64,000 nucleotides of DNA from Verrucomicrobiota bacterium. GTDB taxonomy: Bacteria; Verrucomicrobiota; Verrucomicrobiia; Opitutales; Opitutaceae. The stretch spans positions 1-64,000 of the forward strand of contig CAUJJL010000069.1 in NCBI GenBank assembly GCA_963205455.1. Reading direction: 5' to 3'. The notes beneath the pieces are model-generated. The model had not been told where the DNA came from and made no database searches. It saw nothing but the letters and a program-made list of their open reading frames with translations. A program made the position numbers and the translations under genes. Shown here piece by piece: positions 52,514 to 62,300 of this stretch; positions within the stretch are counted from its first letter, which is position 1, and each line of letters starts with the position of its first letter.

Positions 52514-55500
52514 TTACAAATCGAATGTCACTGTGAGCATATAGCGGCGTGGTGCCTGGTGACGGAATGCGTTGGGCACCTCGGTTCCGAGCCCGGCATT
52601 GAAGGAGTAGTTGGTGAAGACCACGTCGCGGTCGTTGAGAAGATTGGACACATTGAGCTGGTACCGCGTACGGACCTTGCCTAGGAGGTGGGTGAAGCTC
52701 ACGTGGCTCGATACAAGCACATAGGAATTCGAATAGAGGTAGTCGAAGGGCAGGTTCCGGCGGTTGCCGATGAGTTGGCGACCGCGGAAATTCGCGCCGC
52801 CGCCAACCGCGAAGCCCTTCAGCCATCCATCGCGAAAGGAGTAGGTCGTATAGGCGTTTGCGGTGTAGTCAGGAGTGTTGTTTAGCCGGCGCCCGTCCGT
52901 GTAGCCCTGCAGCGTGCTTTCGATATCGAGGATATTCTGGGCAATCGCCGCACTATTCGGAATGGCGGGATTGTTGGCACCGGCGCGCCATTCGGCGATG
53001 TTGGCATCGTAGTAGCCACGGAGTCCTTCGCCGATGTTCGATTGTTCGGTCTCAGGACGCGCATAATTGAACATCAGTCGCCAGTTGCGGGTCAGGTTCG
53101 CCGTGAGGTCGATTTCAAGGCCGTGTCCCTTGTAGCTCTCGGTGTCGCGATACCCGCTTAGGGTACGCTCCGGTTTACTGAGATCGGTCCAGATCAGGTT
53201 GATGTCGGTAAGATTGTCGCCAGCACGCGGACGATCGACCTGCTCGGTGAAGTAGTAACCGATGCTGCCCGACACCTTGCCTCCGAACAATTCAAGTTTC
53301 AATCCAAGGTCCACCCCCTCGTTGGAAGAGTTTTCTATGGGAGTGCCATCGATGCGATTGTCACCGTAGCCTGGGGCATTGAATCCTTGGGAATAGTTGA
53401 CGTAGGGCCCCACCCAAGGGACAGGAAACCAGACGGCGCCGGCCGAGTACGTGCCAAGACTAAAATCAGTGGTGTCAATGGTGCCGGGTCCACCTGAAGC
53501 GCCGATGATGGGCGTGCCGTCCGGATTGGTGCCGATGCCACCCCAGGTTTCGCGGTGATAGTCGTCATAGCGATATCCCAGCAGCACCGACAGCTTGCCA
53601 TCAAAAAGGGACAACGCGGAGGCAATCTGGCTGTAAAAGAGTTCCTGTCGCTCCGTGTCGTCGTTGATCTTGATCCATCGGTAATCACCTCCATTCGAAG
53701 TCAGCTGGTCAAACATCTGCGGATTGCGGGGAGCATCCCAGTACTGCCGGACCATGAGTACATTCGCGGCAGCGTTGCCGTTGGGAACAGCCGCGTTATT
53801 GACGCGGCCTACACGATAGTCGGTGGGATGATACTCATCCGTGCGAAATCCGCTGATGAAACTGAGGCTGTGACGCAGCCACTTGAACTGAGCGCGGTGG
53901 GCGAGGCTCAGGCGGAGATCGCCAAGGCGATTGGGGCGATCGAGGAGATTCGTATTAACGTCGGTAAAAACCTTGCCGAAGTTGGGATTGGGCTCGAGCC
54001 CGCCCTTGGCACTGGGGCGCATCGTGTTCACGTCGATCCGGTGAACATTCCACATGCGGACATTGCCCCTGCGGGTCTGCTGTTGGTAATTGTAGGCAAG
54101 CTGGGCGATAACTCCGCCCTTAAACTGGTGCTCAGCGTAAATGGTCCAAGTCTTGTACTTGGCGGCGACAAAGGCATCTGGCGGCTGTTGGCTGTACTCA
54201 AGACTTGGGAGTGAGGGAAAGTTGGTGATTGGACGGCCCTCCGGAAGCAGGGTAAGGCCCGTGCCGGTTGACTGATAGAAGCCGCGCCAGTTGACGACCT
54301 GGCCAACGTTCGGATCCCAGACGAGATAGTCGTTGCTGGCAGTGCCGTTAAGCCGCGCGACGCCGGTGCCGGAAGTGGACGGCGCGGTCACACCGTTGTA
54401 AATGGTCGTCCGATTCCAGTTGGAACTTTGATCCGTGAAACTCTGTGCAAAGGCATAGCGAAGGTAGCGCCCCTGTTCGTATTCGGCCCGGATCTGGGTG
54501 TTGCGCGACACGCGAAAAGTCGCCGCGATGTGACGACCGTCACGTTGCGCGTCATCGTAGTCGCGCCAGCCGCCCAGGCGGTCGTGGAGAATGTTGATGC
54601 GAACGGCAAGGCGGTCGCCAACCGGCTGGTTGAGATCGAGGGATGCGCGGTAGCCACCCCAGGAGTCAGCGCGAATCTGGAGGCTGCGCTTGGGAACAAA
54701 CAAGGCCTGCTTTGACCAGGTGGTATTGACGCCACCGGGATTGGCATCACCGAAGAGGATGGCGTTTGGACCGCGGGCAAATTCGAGACGCTCCGTGGAA
54801 TAACTGTCGCTGGAGACGTACCAGCGGAAATAGTTCCGGCTGGGGAAGCTCGAGCCGAGACCGCGCATGTTGACATTGTGCTCACCGCTTGCGCCCCCCC
54901 CAGTATCACCAACGGGAATGGCATTGGGCGCCCATTCAGCAGCGGAGGAAAAACTGGTGGCGGCGATATCGTCGAGAAATTCTCGCGTCATGATTGTGAC
55001 CGCGGAAGGCGTTTCCTTGAGCGGAGCATCGATGCGCCCGCCCGCGAGCGCGCTGGAGGCGGTGTAGCCGACATCGCGGTCGGAAGTGACCTCAAAGGAG
55101 GAAAGTGTGATGACGGATTCCTTTTCGGGGACCGTTTGCGCAGACAAAGGGGCGGCAACAAGGGCCGCGAGTGCGGATAGCCAGGTGGCTGAGGAAAGGG
55201 GACGAACGGAAGTCATGCTGTCTGTAGAGGTGGAACTTGGATTGGCAGGCGATTCGGAATGGGGACGAGAGCGCAGTTTCAGCATCAGGGTGCCTGTCCG
55301 CGCATCCTTGAGTACAACCAGTGGCGTGGCGGCGACCATGCGCTCAAGCGCGGCTCGCGGAGGCAGCGTATCAGAGATCGCTGCAGTGCGAATCTCCCGT
55401 ACCTGTTCGAGAACGTAGACAAGCGGCATGCCAGCTTGCCTGGAGAATTGCTCCAGCGTATCCGCCGCATCCCCAGCAGGAATCTGAAACGCCCGCGACT

Positions 55501-55579
55501 GGCCAGACGGGCGTGCTGCGGCGCTCGCAAGATGTGCGACGGCAACACAACAGAAGGCAATGAAGCGAAGGATACGCAT
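52514..55579 (-). CDS. TonB-dependent receptor with N-terminal STN domain and internal second signal peptide
   Basis: The 1021-residue outer-membrane receptor starts at ATG 55579 with a signal peptide (residues 1-21). An STN/secretin domain of about residues 30-105 follows (FQIPAGDAADTLEQFSRQAG opening), then a plug domain (from about 155) and a 22-strand barrel ending in a RRYMLTVTFDL C-terminus with terminal aromatic. Between STN and plug, at residues 122-150, lies a complete second signal-peptide-like sequence (TSVRPLSSATWLSALAALVAAPLSAQ) preceded by Met122 at 55216. STN receptors usually pass a signal to a FecR/FecI pair, and fecI and fecR are divergent next door. The ligand is unknown. 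Confidence 0.92.
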   Translation of the reverse strand: MRILRFIAFCCVAVAHLASAAARPSGQSRAFQIPAGDAADTLEQFSRQAGMPLVYVLEQVREIRTAAISDTLPPRAALERMVAATPLVVLKDARTGTLMLKLRSRPHSESPANPSSTSTDSMTSVRPLSSATWLSALAALVAAPLSAQTVPEKESVITLSSFEVTSDRDVGYTASSALAGGRIDAPLKETPSAVTIMTREFLDDIAATSFSSAAEWAPNAIPVGDTGGGASGEHNVNMRGLGSSFPSRNYFRWYVSSDSYSTERLEFARGPNAILFGDANPGGVNTTWSKQALFVPKRSLQIRADSWGGYRASLDLNQPVGDRLAVRINILHDRLGGWRDYDDAQRDGRHIAATFRVSRNTQIRAEYEQGRYLRYAFAQSFTDQSSNWNRTTIYNGVTAPSTSGTGVARLNGTASNDYLVWDPNVGQVVNWRGFYQSTGTGLTLLPEGRPITNFPSLPSLEYSQQPPDAFVAAKYKTWTIYAEHQFKGGVIAQLAYNYQQQTRRGNVRMWNVHRIDVNTMRPSAKGGLEPNPNFGKVFTDVNTNLLDRPNRLGDLRLSLAHRAQFKWLRHSLSFISGFRTDEYHPTDYRVGRVNNAAVPNGNAAANVLMVRQYWDAPRNPQMFDQLTSNGGDYRWIKINDDTERQELFYSQIASALSLFDGKLSVLLGYRYDDYHRETWGGIGTNPDGTPIIGASGGPGTIDTTDFSLGTYSAGAVWFPVPWVGPYVNYSQGFNAPGYGDNRIDGTPIENSSNEGVDLGLKLELFGGKVSGSIGYYFTEQVDRPRAGDNLTDINLIWTDLSKPERTLSGYRDTESYKGHGLEIDLTANLTRNWRLMFNYARPETEQSNIGEGLRGYYDANIAEWRAGANNPAIPNSAAIAQNILDIESTLQGYTDGRRLNNTPDYTANAYTTYSFRDGWLKGFAVGGGANFRGRQLIGNRRNLPFDYLYSNSYVLVSSHVSFTHLLGKVRTRYQLNVSNLLNDRDVVFTNYSFNAGLGTEVPNAFRHQAPRRYMLTVTFDL

Positions 55580-55820
55580 GCCGGTTGCCTGCGAATTCTC
55601 GCTCGGCACGGCAGTGCTATACGCGAGACCGACCGGAGCGCAAGCCGACATGAAACGAGGGAAAGGCGGGAAATTGCCACGTGCTTTGTGAAGTACGTCG
55701 TTATCGCAGGGATCTTCCGCTACGCACCATCCGAAGAAATGTTGATTTTTTCCGGGGTGCAGTCTTGCCAGGACAGGTAGGACCGATGACCGTTGCAAAA
55801 CGCCCTCTTTCCGCCCCGAA

Positions 55821-56366
55821 ATGCCTCCTCAAGATTCAGAGACATCCACCTGGTTTTGCCGTGAGGTGCAGCCACACGAGAGCACGCTGCGCCACTATCT
55901 GCTCGGTGTTGCGCGGGTTTCGGATGTCGATGACCTCGTGCAGGAAAGCTACCGACGGCTGCTCCGGATGAGAGAAGCCGGTCGTGTACGCTCGACACGA
56001 GGGCTGCTGTTCACAATGGCGCGCAACGCTGCACATGATCTTTTCCGGCGACGCGGCACGGCCCGCCTGGAACCCGTAACGGAAAACGAATATGTGAGCG
56101 TCTTGGATGATACACCCGGTGCGGACGAGATCGCAAGCCGACGACAGGAGGTCGAACTCCTGACCGAGGCGATCCAGACCCTGCCGGATCGTTGTCGCAC
56201 CGTGTTTATCCTACGCCAGTTCGAAAATCTCTCGCAACGCGAGATCGCCGCCCGACTCGGTATCGCCGAGCATACTGTGGAATCGCAGCTTACGAAGGCA
56301 CTCCATCGTTGCCGGGACTACTTCGCCGCACACGGTGCACTGCGTGAGAAGGAGGACAAGACATGA
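55821..56366 (+). CDS. FecI-type ECF sigma factor
   Basis: A 181-residue extracytoplasmic-function sigma factor with region 2 (DVDDLVQESYRRLLR, residues 37-51, and TMARNAAHDLFRRRG for -10 contact). Region 4 contains LTEAIQTLPDRCRTVFILRQFENLSQREIAARLGIAEHTVE, with the -35-recognition helix. Iron- or sugar-type FecI sigmas turn on the divergently encoded TonB receptor when released by FecR. The stop overlaps fecR by 4 bases (ATGA). Promoters for both directions lie in 55580-55820. Confidence 0.92.
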   Translation: MPPQDSETSTWFCREVQPHESTLRHYLLGVARVSDVDDLVQESYRRLLRMREAGRVRSTRGLLFTMARNAAHDLFRRRGTARLEPVTENEYVSVLDDTPGADEIASRRQEVELLTEAIQTLPDRCRTVFILRQFENLSQREIAARLGIAEHTVESQLTKALHRCRDYFAAHGALREKEDKT

Positions 56367-57394
56367 GCAAACCGCTGCGCTCATCATTTGAACCAGAGGA
56401 CGACATTCGAGAGGCAGCCTCGCGATGGATCGTGCGCCAGGATCGCGCCCTGACCGAGGAAGAGCAACGCGAGCTCAACATCTGGCTCGGGGCTGATCCA
56501 AGGCATCGGGCCGAGTACCAGCGCGCCCGGAGCCTGTGGCAAACTACGCGCGCAATAGGAGCGGCGATGCGACAGCTGCCCGCAACTGATTCCCCGAGTG
56601 CGGCTTCCCGGGGACCATGGGCGGCCATTGCCCTGCTGGCTGCCGCGGCGGTTGTGATCGGGATATTTCTCCTTCCGCAAGCACGGATCCCTGTCGGGGA
56701 TCTGCACGAATCCAAGATCGCGCAGGCACCCAAACCTGTGTCGCACACGCGCACGCTCGAAGATGGTACGATAGTGAGCCTGCGAGGGGACGCCGAGATC
56801 GACGTGCACTTCTCGAAGAACGAGCGTCGCGTCCAAATGTTGCGGGGTGAATCGTATTTTGCGGTCACACCAAACCGTGATCGACCCTTCATTGTCGATG
56901 TAGGCAGCACCCAGATCAGGGTGGTGGGGACGTCGTTCGCCATACGTTTTGAGCCGAAGGCAATCGAAGTACTCGTCACGGAGGGCACCGTGCACGTCAA
57001 TCCGTCGCAGGCAGACGATAGCCTCACGCCGAATTCATCCGAATCGGCCACGTCTGCCGTCGTGACCGCCGGGCATCGCGCGTCGGTGCGGCCCTACGGC
57101 GACGAAAACCGTGTCACGGTGGAACCCGCGTCGCGCAGCGAAATTCACAGTGAACTCGCATGGAACGAGCCCATGTTTGAACTGGCGGGCGCGAGCCTTG
57201 GCGAATTGGCGGCCCGCTTCTCCCGCGCCACAGGGCGCACGATCGAAATCGCCCCGTCTCTTGCGACCGCCCGCCTGGGGGGCCAACTGCCTGCGAGCGA
57301 CGTCGAGGGATTCGTGACGGCGATCGAGACAATCTATTCGGTGAAAGCCGAGAGGCGCCCAGACGGATCGATCCTGTTGCGCAGCGCGCAGTAG
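56363..57394 (+). CDS. FecR-type anti-sigma regulator
   Basis: The 343-residue protein has an N-terminal cytoplasmic helical domain (residues 10-60, with REAASRWIVRQDRALTEEE), a transmembrane segment at 85-104, the periplasmic FecR domain (TRTLEDGTIVSLRGDAEIDV near 130 onward, with the LRGESYFAV and VVGTSFAIR segments), and a C-terminal STN-like part (285-335). FecR senses the receptor's STN domain and controls FecI. Translational coupling to fecI and divergence from an STN receptor support this pathway. Confidence 0.92.
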   Translation: MSKPLRSSFEPEDDIREAASRWIVRQDRALTEEEQRELNIWLGADPRHRAEYQRARSLWQTTRAIGAAMRQLPATDSPSAASRGPWAAIALLAAAAVVIGIFLLPQARIPVGDLHESKIAQAPKPVSHTRTLEDGTIVSLRGDAEIDVHFSKNERRVQMLRGESYFAVTPNRDRPFIVDVGSTQIRVVGTSFAIRFEPKAIEVLVTEGTVHVNPSQADDSLTPNSSESATSAVVTAGHRASVRPYGDENRVTVEPASRSEIHSELAWNEPMFELAGASLGELAARFSRATGRTIEIAPSLATARLGGQLPASDVEGFVTAIETIYSVKAERRPDGSILLRSAQ

Positions 57395-57421
57395 TGCCTC
57401 AACGCATTGTCTCTCCAAAGA

Positions 57422-57443
57422 GGCAGCAGGCACGCTTGCTGCC
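57422..57443. terminator. Candidate bidirectional hairpin between fecR and the propeller gene
   Basis: GGCAGCA (57422-57428) pairs perfectly with TGCTGCC (57437-57443) around an 8-base loop, in the 56-base space between two convergent stop codons. No T-tract follows, so activity is uncertain. Confidence 0.45.
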
Positions 57444-57450
57444 GATCAAA

Positions 57451-58680
57451 TCAGGGATCGAATGTCTGCACAAACAATCCGAATCCCCTACCCGGAGCAT
57501 CCTCCGCGTAGAACAATTTGATCTGGCCCTTGTAGGTCACAAATTTCGGAACCTGGCCATGTTTCAGGTCGAGATTGCGGTGCCCCAGTGGCGAAATCGC
57601 GCACGGTTCACTCCAGCTCTCACGGGCAGCCGAGTAATGCATCAACCGCCCGCGAAGAGGTTCGATGTCACCCGTATTCTGCCAGTTCCCTCGTACGATC
57701 CATAGATCGCCGTTTGGCCGCAAAAGCAGATCGGTACCAATCTCCCACTCTTCATCGACCTTGTGGACGAGATCCATTTCAGACCGGTCGCGGCGATTGT
57801 TGAAGTATGCCCAGTAGCGGGGAATGCGCCCTTCCGCAATGAAGCCGGACACGTGGAGAACGCCTTCGCGATCGATAGCTCCCGACAGCGCAAAATCGGA
57901 CGCCATTCCGCGATAAAGATGCACCCATGAACTCCAGGTGCCGTCGCGTGCACGCGAAAAGTGCGTGACTCGCCAAACTTTCAACCAGCTCGCAATCAAC
58001 AAATGAACATCCCCCTTCGGATCCACGATCAACTCCCCGTGCAGCCCTCCGCCCTCGGCGCCGTCACGCCCATAGTTAAACTCCTGCGGCGGCTCAAACT
58101 GGGACGCACCCTGAGGCAGCCGACGATATGCACACCGGGACAAAGCCCGCCAGTTCTTCGGATCGTGCACGATCTTCCACGCAATAATGTGGACGTGACC
58201 GTCGCCGTCGACCGCAATCCGTGGGGCCATATGCTTGAACTTGTCCGGAACCGCGGGACCAAAGATATCCGTCGCAGGCTCCCATCCGTTTGGTCCGCGC
58301 CGACGATAGTGAACTGCCTCGCCTGTTGCAGGCTTTGAGTTACCCACGGCATACGCCAAATGCAGTGTCCCCGAGGCATCGACTGCAAGTCGGGGCGAAA
58401 TGCCTTCGCCAATCCTTTCGGGCTCCGACCATGACGCGGAGCCATCCTGCTTTGTAAGATAGTACAATCCCGCACCGTTCCGGAAAACCATGTGGATGAC
58501 CTGGTTCTTTTCGTCTGCCACGACATCGAAGTCCGGATGGGATCCGAACGGAATTTCCACCGCACCAATGCGCTCTACGGACGCTGGCCGCGGTGATTCA
58601 ACTGTTCCTGGAACGGCTCCTGCCCCAAGGGTACCAATGCCCAATGTCAGGAGGGCGAGCCCGATTGATTTGCTTCGCAT
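57451..58680 (-). CDS. Secreted BNR-repeat (sialidase-like propeller) protein
   Basis: The 409-residue protein has an N-terminal signal peptide (residues 1-22, cleavage after GAVA-like sequence) and repeats with the pattern '...dg..h.....' and S-x-D-x-x-x-x-W-like turns. Examples are DASGTLHLAYAVG, DGDGHVHIIAWKI, DPKGDVHLLIASW and REGVLHVSGFIAEG, consistent with BNR/Asp-box propellers. Several PVC and Bacteroidetes polysaccharide loci encode such BNR-4 proteins. I see no certain catalytic Arg triad of sialidases, so enzymatic activity is open. It converges with fecR and may belong with the receptor/FecIR unit. Confidence 0.8.
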   Translation of the reverse strand: MRSKSIGLALLTLGIGTLGAGAVPGTVESPRPASVERIGAVEIPFGSHPDFDVVADEKNQVIHMVFRNGAGLYYLTKQDGSASWSEPERIGEGISPRLAVDASGTLHLAYAVGNSKPATGEAVHYRRRGPNGWEPATDIFGPAVPDKFKHMAPRIAVDGDGHVHIIAWKIVHDPKNWRALSRCAYRRLPQGASQFEPPQEFNYGRDGAEGGGLHGELIVDPKGDVHLLIASWLKVWRVTHFSRARDGTWSSWVHLYRGMASDFALSGAIDREGVLHVSGFIAEGRIPRYWAYFNNRRDRSEMDLVHKVDEEWEIGTDLLLRPNGDLWIVRGNWQNTGDIEPLRGRLMHYSAARESWSEPCAISPLGHRNLDLKHGQVPKFVTYKGQIKLFYAEDAPGRGFGLFVQTFDP

Positions 58681-58837
58681 GGGAATTTTTCGCGATAGCG
58701 AGCAAGAGTGCATCTGAAGAAAAATCAACCCTACCTGATTTTGGGAGTGAAATTGCTCCGCAAATCGCCACTCATCTCCCACTCGGACACTCACAGCGGG
58801 CCGCCATTGCGGCGGTTTGCTCAATCAGGCTACTTAT

Positions 58838-59278
58838 TTAGCGGCGGTAGTAGCGCCTGAAAAGCGGGACGTTTTCGAAATGGGAGATGGTTGCGGTACG
58901 CTGGCCTCCATTTCCCGCAGTCACCTCGACGACATCGAAACGGAAGTGGGATGGGCGCTCGGATGGACGGAGGCTGCGAAGGTAGGCATCGCAGGCTCGT
59001 TTCAAGACGGCACGTTTTCGGCGATTGATGGCATGGTAGCCGGAAACCAGCGCCTGTGCGCTCCGAGTCTTCACCTCCAGAAAAACCAGCACAGCCCCGT
59101 CCATCGCGACGAGGTCGAGTTCATCCCGACGGTCGCCCGGACTGCGCCAGTTGCGCGCAACGATCCTGAAGCCGCGCTCGCGCTCCAACCACTCCGCGGC
59201 AGCTCGCTCGCCCCACGCGCCTGTCGGCAGCGGTGTTTCAATTCCCAGAAGCTGGCGGATTCCCGTCCAAAGGTCCAT
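58838..59278 (-). CDS. yraN: YraN family protein (UPF0102, PD-(D/E)XK nuclease-like)
   Basis: A 146-residue protein of the UPF0102 family with a PD-(D/E)XK-like core: Glu24 in GAWGERAAAEWL, the DELDLVAMDG segment (Asp55) and FLEVKTR (Glu68 and Lys70). This family is related to Holliday junction resolvase-type nucleases and is frequently encoded next to rnhB or rsmI. The gene starts 61 bases after the smc stop on the same strand and may share its transcript. Biochemical function in bacteria is not firmly established. Confidence 0.88.
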   Translation of the reverse strand: MDLWTGIRQLLGIETPLPTGAWGERAAAEWLERERGFRIVARNWRSPGDRRDELDLVAMDGAVLVFLEVKTRSAQALVSGYHAINRRKRAVLKRACDAYLRSLRPSERPSHFRFDVVEVTAGNGGQRTATISHFENVPLFRRYYRR

Positions 59279-59339
59279 GCCGCCTCACCTCGTTTCTTCT
59301 CCAGTTCGCCGTGTCGGAAGCCTCTTGCGCGCGGAAACG

Positions 59340-62300
59340 TTACGCGCCTACCTCCGCGGGCGTGTCCACGTTCGCACGGGATCCGCGCACCGCATCGGCA
59401 ATCGTCACGGGATTGGCCTCGGGCTCGCCCACGAGGTGATTGAACCGCATCGAGACCGTCTTCGACACGCCGCGCTCCTCCATCGTGACCCCGTAGATGG
59501 CCTGCGCCGCCGAAACCGTGCGCTTGTTGTGCGTTATGATGATGAACTGGGACTCGTTCACGAACTTCTTCAGCAGATCCGTGAACCGCCCGATGTTCGA
59601 CTCATCGAGTGGGGCGTCGAGTTCGTCGAGCAGACAGAAGGGCGACGGCTTCACCATGTAGAGCGCAAAGAGCAGTGCGACCGCAGTCAGGGTTTTCTGC
59701 CCACCCGAAAGAAGCGTGATGCTCTTGAGTTTCGTGCCCGGCGGCTGGGCGGTGATTTCGATGCCGCTCTCAAGGATGTCCTCTGTCTGGATGAGTTCGA
59801 GATTGGCCACGCCTCCTCCGAACAGGGTCTGGAAGGTATACGCGAAGTTCTTCTTGATCTGCTCGAAAGTGACCGAGAACTGCTTCTGCGAAGTCTGGTT
59901 GATCTCGTCGATCATCGCGAGCAGCGACGCCTTGGAGTTCGTCAGATCGTCGTTCTGCGTCTTGAGAAAATCGTAGCGCTGCTTGAGTTCGGAGTATTCT
60001 TCGATCGCAACAAGATTGACGGCTCCCATGGACGATAGGCGCTGCCGGAGTCCCTCGATCTCCGTCTTGACCGCTGTCCAGTCGACAGTGGTCTCCAGCG
60101 ACTTCAAATCCTCGTCCGTCGGATCCGGCCTGGGACCCTTCTTCCTCCGGCGTTTCACCGGCGCGGGTGCAGGGGTTGCGACTGAGGCATCACCCTCCGA
60201 AGACCCGGAGGCGCCATCTGGCGCCGGGGCGCTGCCTTCATCCTCATCCTCGTCGAGATCGAGCTGCTTGAGGTCCGGTGGATCGTCCTCCGAGCGCCAG
60301 AGCAGCGCGCGCCAGTCGTAGCTGCCCACACGCACCTGGAATTCCCGTTGCACGTCCTCCTCGATGAAGGACGCCCTCTGACGGCTTTCAGCGAGCTTGA
60401 TTTCGCAGCGGTTGAGTTCGGCCTGAGCGCGATCCGCCTCGTTTCGAATCTCAAACTGGCCGGACTCCACGCCACCGATCGACTGCTCGATCGCGACCAG
60501 TTCCACGCGGATCTGTTCGACCTGCTGCTGGGCAACAACCAGCGTCTCCGCCAATTGTCCCGCACGCGCCTTCTGGCGCGCACTCTCCTGATCGAGTTCG
60601 GAAACCTGACCCGTCCAGACCTCGATCTCCTGCTGACGCTGGACCAGCAGTTCGGAAAGCTGGCTGCTGCGTCGCTCCATGTCGGCAAGGCCCCGGTCCA
60701 GCACCTCCACGCGCTGACGGCGTTCGGCGAGTTCAAGACGGGCCTGCGCGAGCGATTCGCGTTTAACATCCCGGCCCGTGCGCAACTCGACGATCTTCAC
60801 CTCCAACGCGGAAATGCGTTCGCGCTGGGCCTCCGCGGAGGCGTTTGCCTCGGTCAGACCGAGCCTGGCCTTTTCAAAACGGGCGTCCGCCTCATGGCGC
60901 GCCTGTTCGAGTGCGGAAACCTCGTGCTCGAGACGCGAGAGACGATTGCCAAGGTCTTCACACGCCTTCGCAGCGCCGCGCTGCTCCTGCTGCACGGCCG
61001 CCACGCTCTGTGTCACCAGCAGCATGTCCTGCCGCGCCTGCTCCAACCGCGCCTCACTCAACGTCAGCCGTGCCTGCAGCGCCTCGATCGCCTGCCTCTG
61101 GTTGTCGTGTTGAAGCTGGTCATCCGCGAGCGCCTTGGCGGTCTCGCGCAGATCGACCTCGCGCTGCATGATGCTGTTCGACGATTTCTTGCGATGTCCC
61201 CCATAAACAAGGCCGCGTTGATCGACCAGATTTCCCGACGGCGTCGCCACCGCAAGAAATGAAAAGCCCGGATTCGCCTTCCAGAATTCCAGGAAGGCAT
61301 GGATATCATCCGCCACGTAGCAGGCCTCGAGCAAGGCGAGTACGGGATGATTTCCATCGACGCTGCCGAGCGCCTCGCGCGCTGACATCAAACCCGGGGG
61401 AAGCGGAGGTCCTCCCGCCTCCCGCGACCCTGCAACCTCGGCCACACGAAGTACCACTGCTCCGATCTGCTCCCCTTCCAACTGCGCGAGGATGCGTTGC
61501 GCGGTCCCGATCTCCGCAACCGCTATTGCCTCGACCGCCGATCCCAGCAGTGCCTCGACCGCCTTGGAATGCTCGGGCTTCACCTCGAGCCCCTGCATGA
61601 TGGGCGTGGCCTTCGCCCCCGCGAGCGCGCCGTCAAGCCGCCCCTGAAGCACTGCCTTGGCGCCTTCGCCAAATCCTTCCAGTTTTTCCTGAAGCTGCTG
61701 CAGAAGCTTCAGCCGCGCGCTGCGCTGGGCGAGGCCACGATCGATCTCCTGGAGTTTCCGCTGAGCCTCGCGAAACTCCTTCGTCAGATCGGAAATTTCC
61801 TGCTGCGCGTCATTCACCTCCTGGTGCGCGCGCGACTTTTCAACCATTGCCTCCTCGACCCGCGCCTCCACCTCGGCAAGGGCAGCCGCCGCCGCGCTCT
61901 GCTGGGCACGCATGCCTTCGATTTCCTGAGCCATCGCATCGTGACGCTGCGCGCTGGTCTTCTGGTCGACTTCGTAACTGGTTGTGTCTGTCCGCAGGCG
62001 GGCAACCGTGCTTTCATGCTGAAGGAGCTGAAACTTTGCCTGCTGGAGCTCCTGCTCGTGCTTGGACAATTCGCCCTCGACAATCGCAAGGTCACGGTTG
62101 CGCTGCTGGAAAACGTCGTCCGAGCTTCCAAGAAGGGTGAGCTGCATCTGCTTGTCGCTCGCCCCCGAATCGACCTGCGTCGCCAGTTCGCGCAACTGCA
62201 TTTCGAGTTCACCGAGGTTGTCCTGCGATGACTCCAGCCGGTCGAGCAAACCGGTGCGCTTGATCTGGGCGAGATTCGCCTGATTTTCAGCCTGCTCCTT

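Noticed and set aside
55580..55820. GGAA-type ECF (FecI) promoter for the TonB receptor
   Set aside because: Several GGAA-like -35 elements occur, but none has a convincing -10 partner at 16-17 bases in the right orientation.
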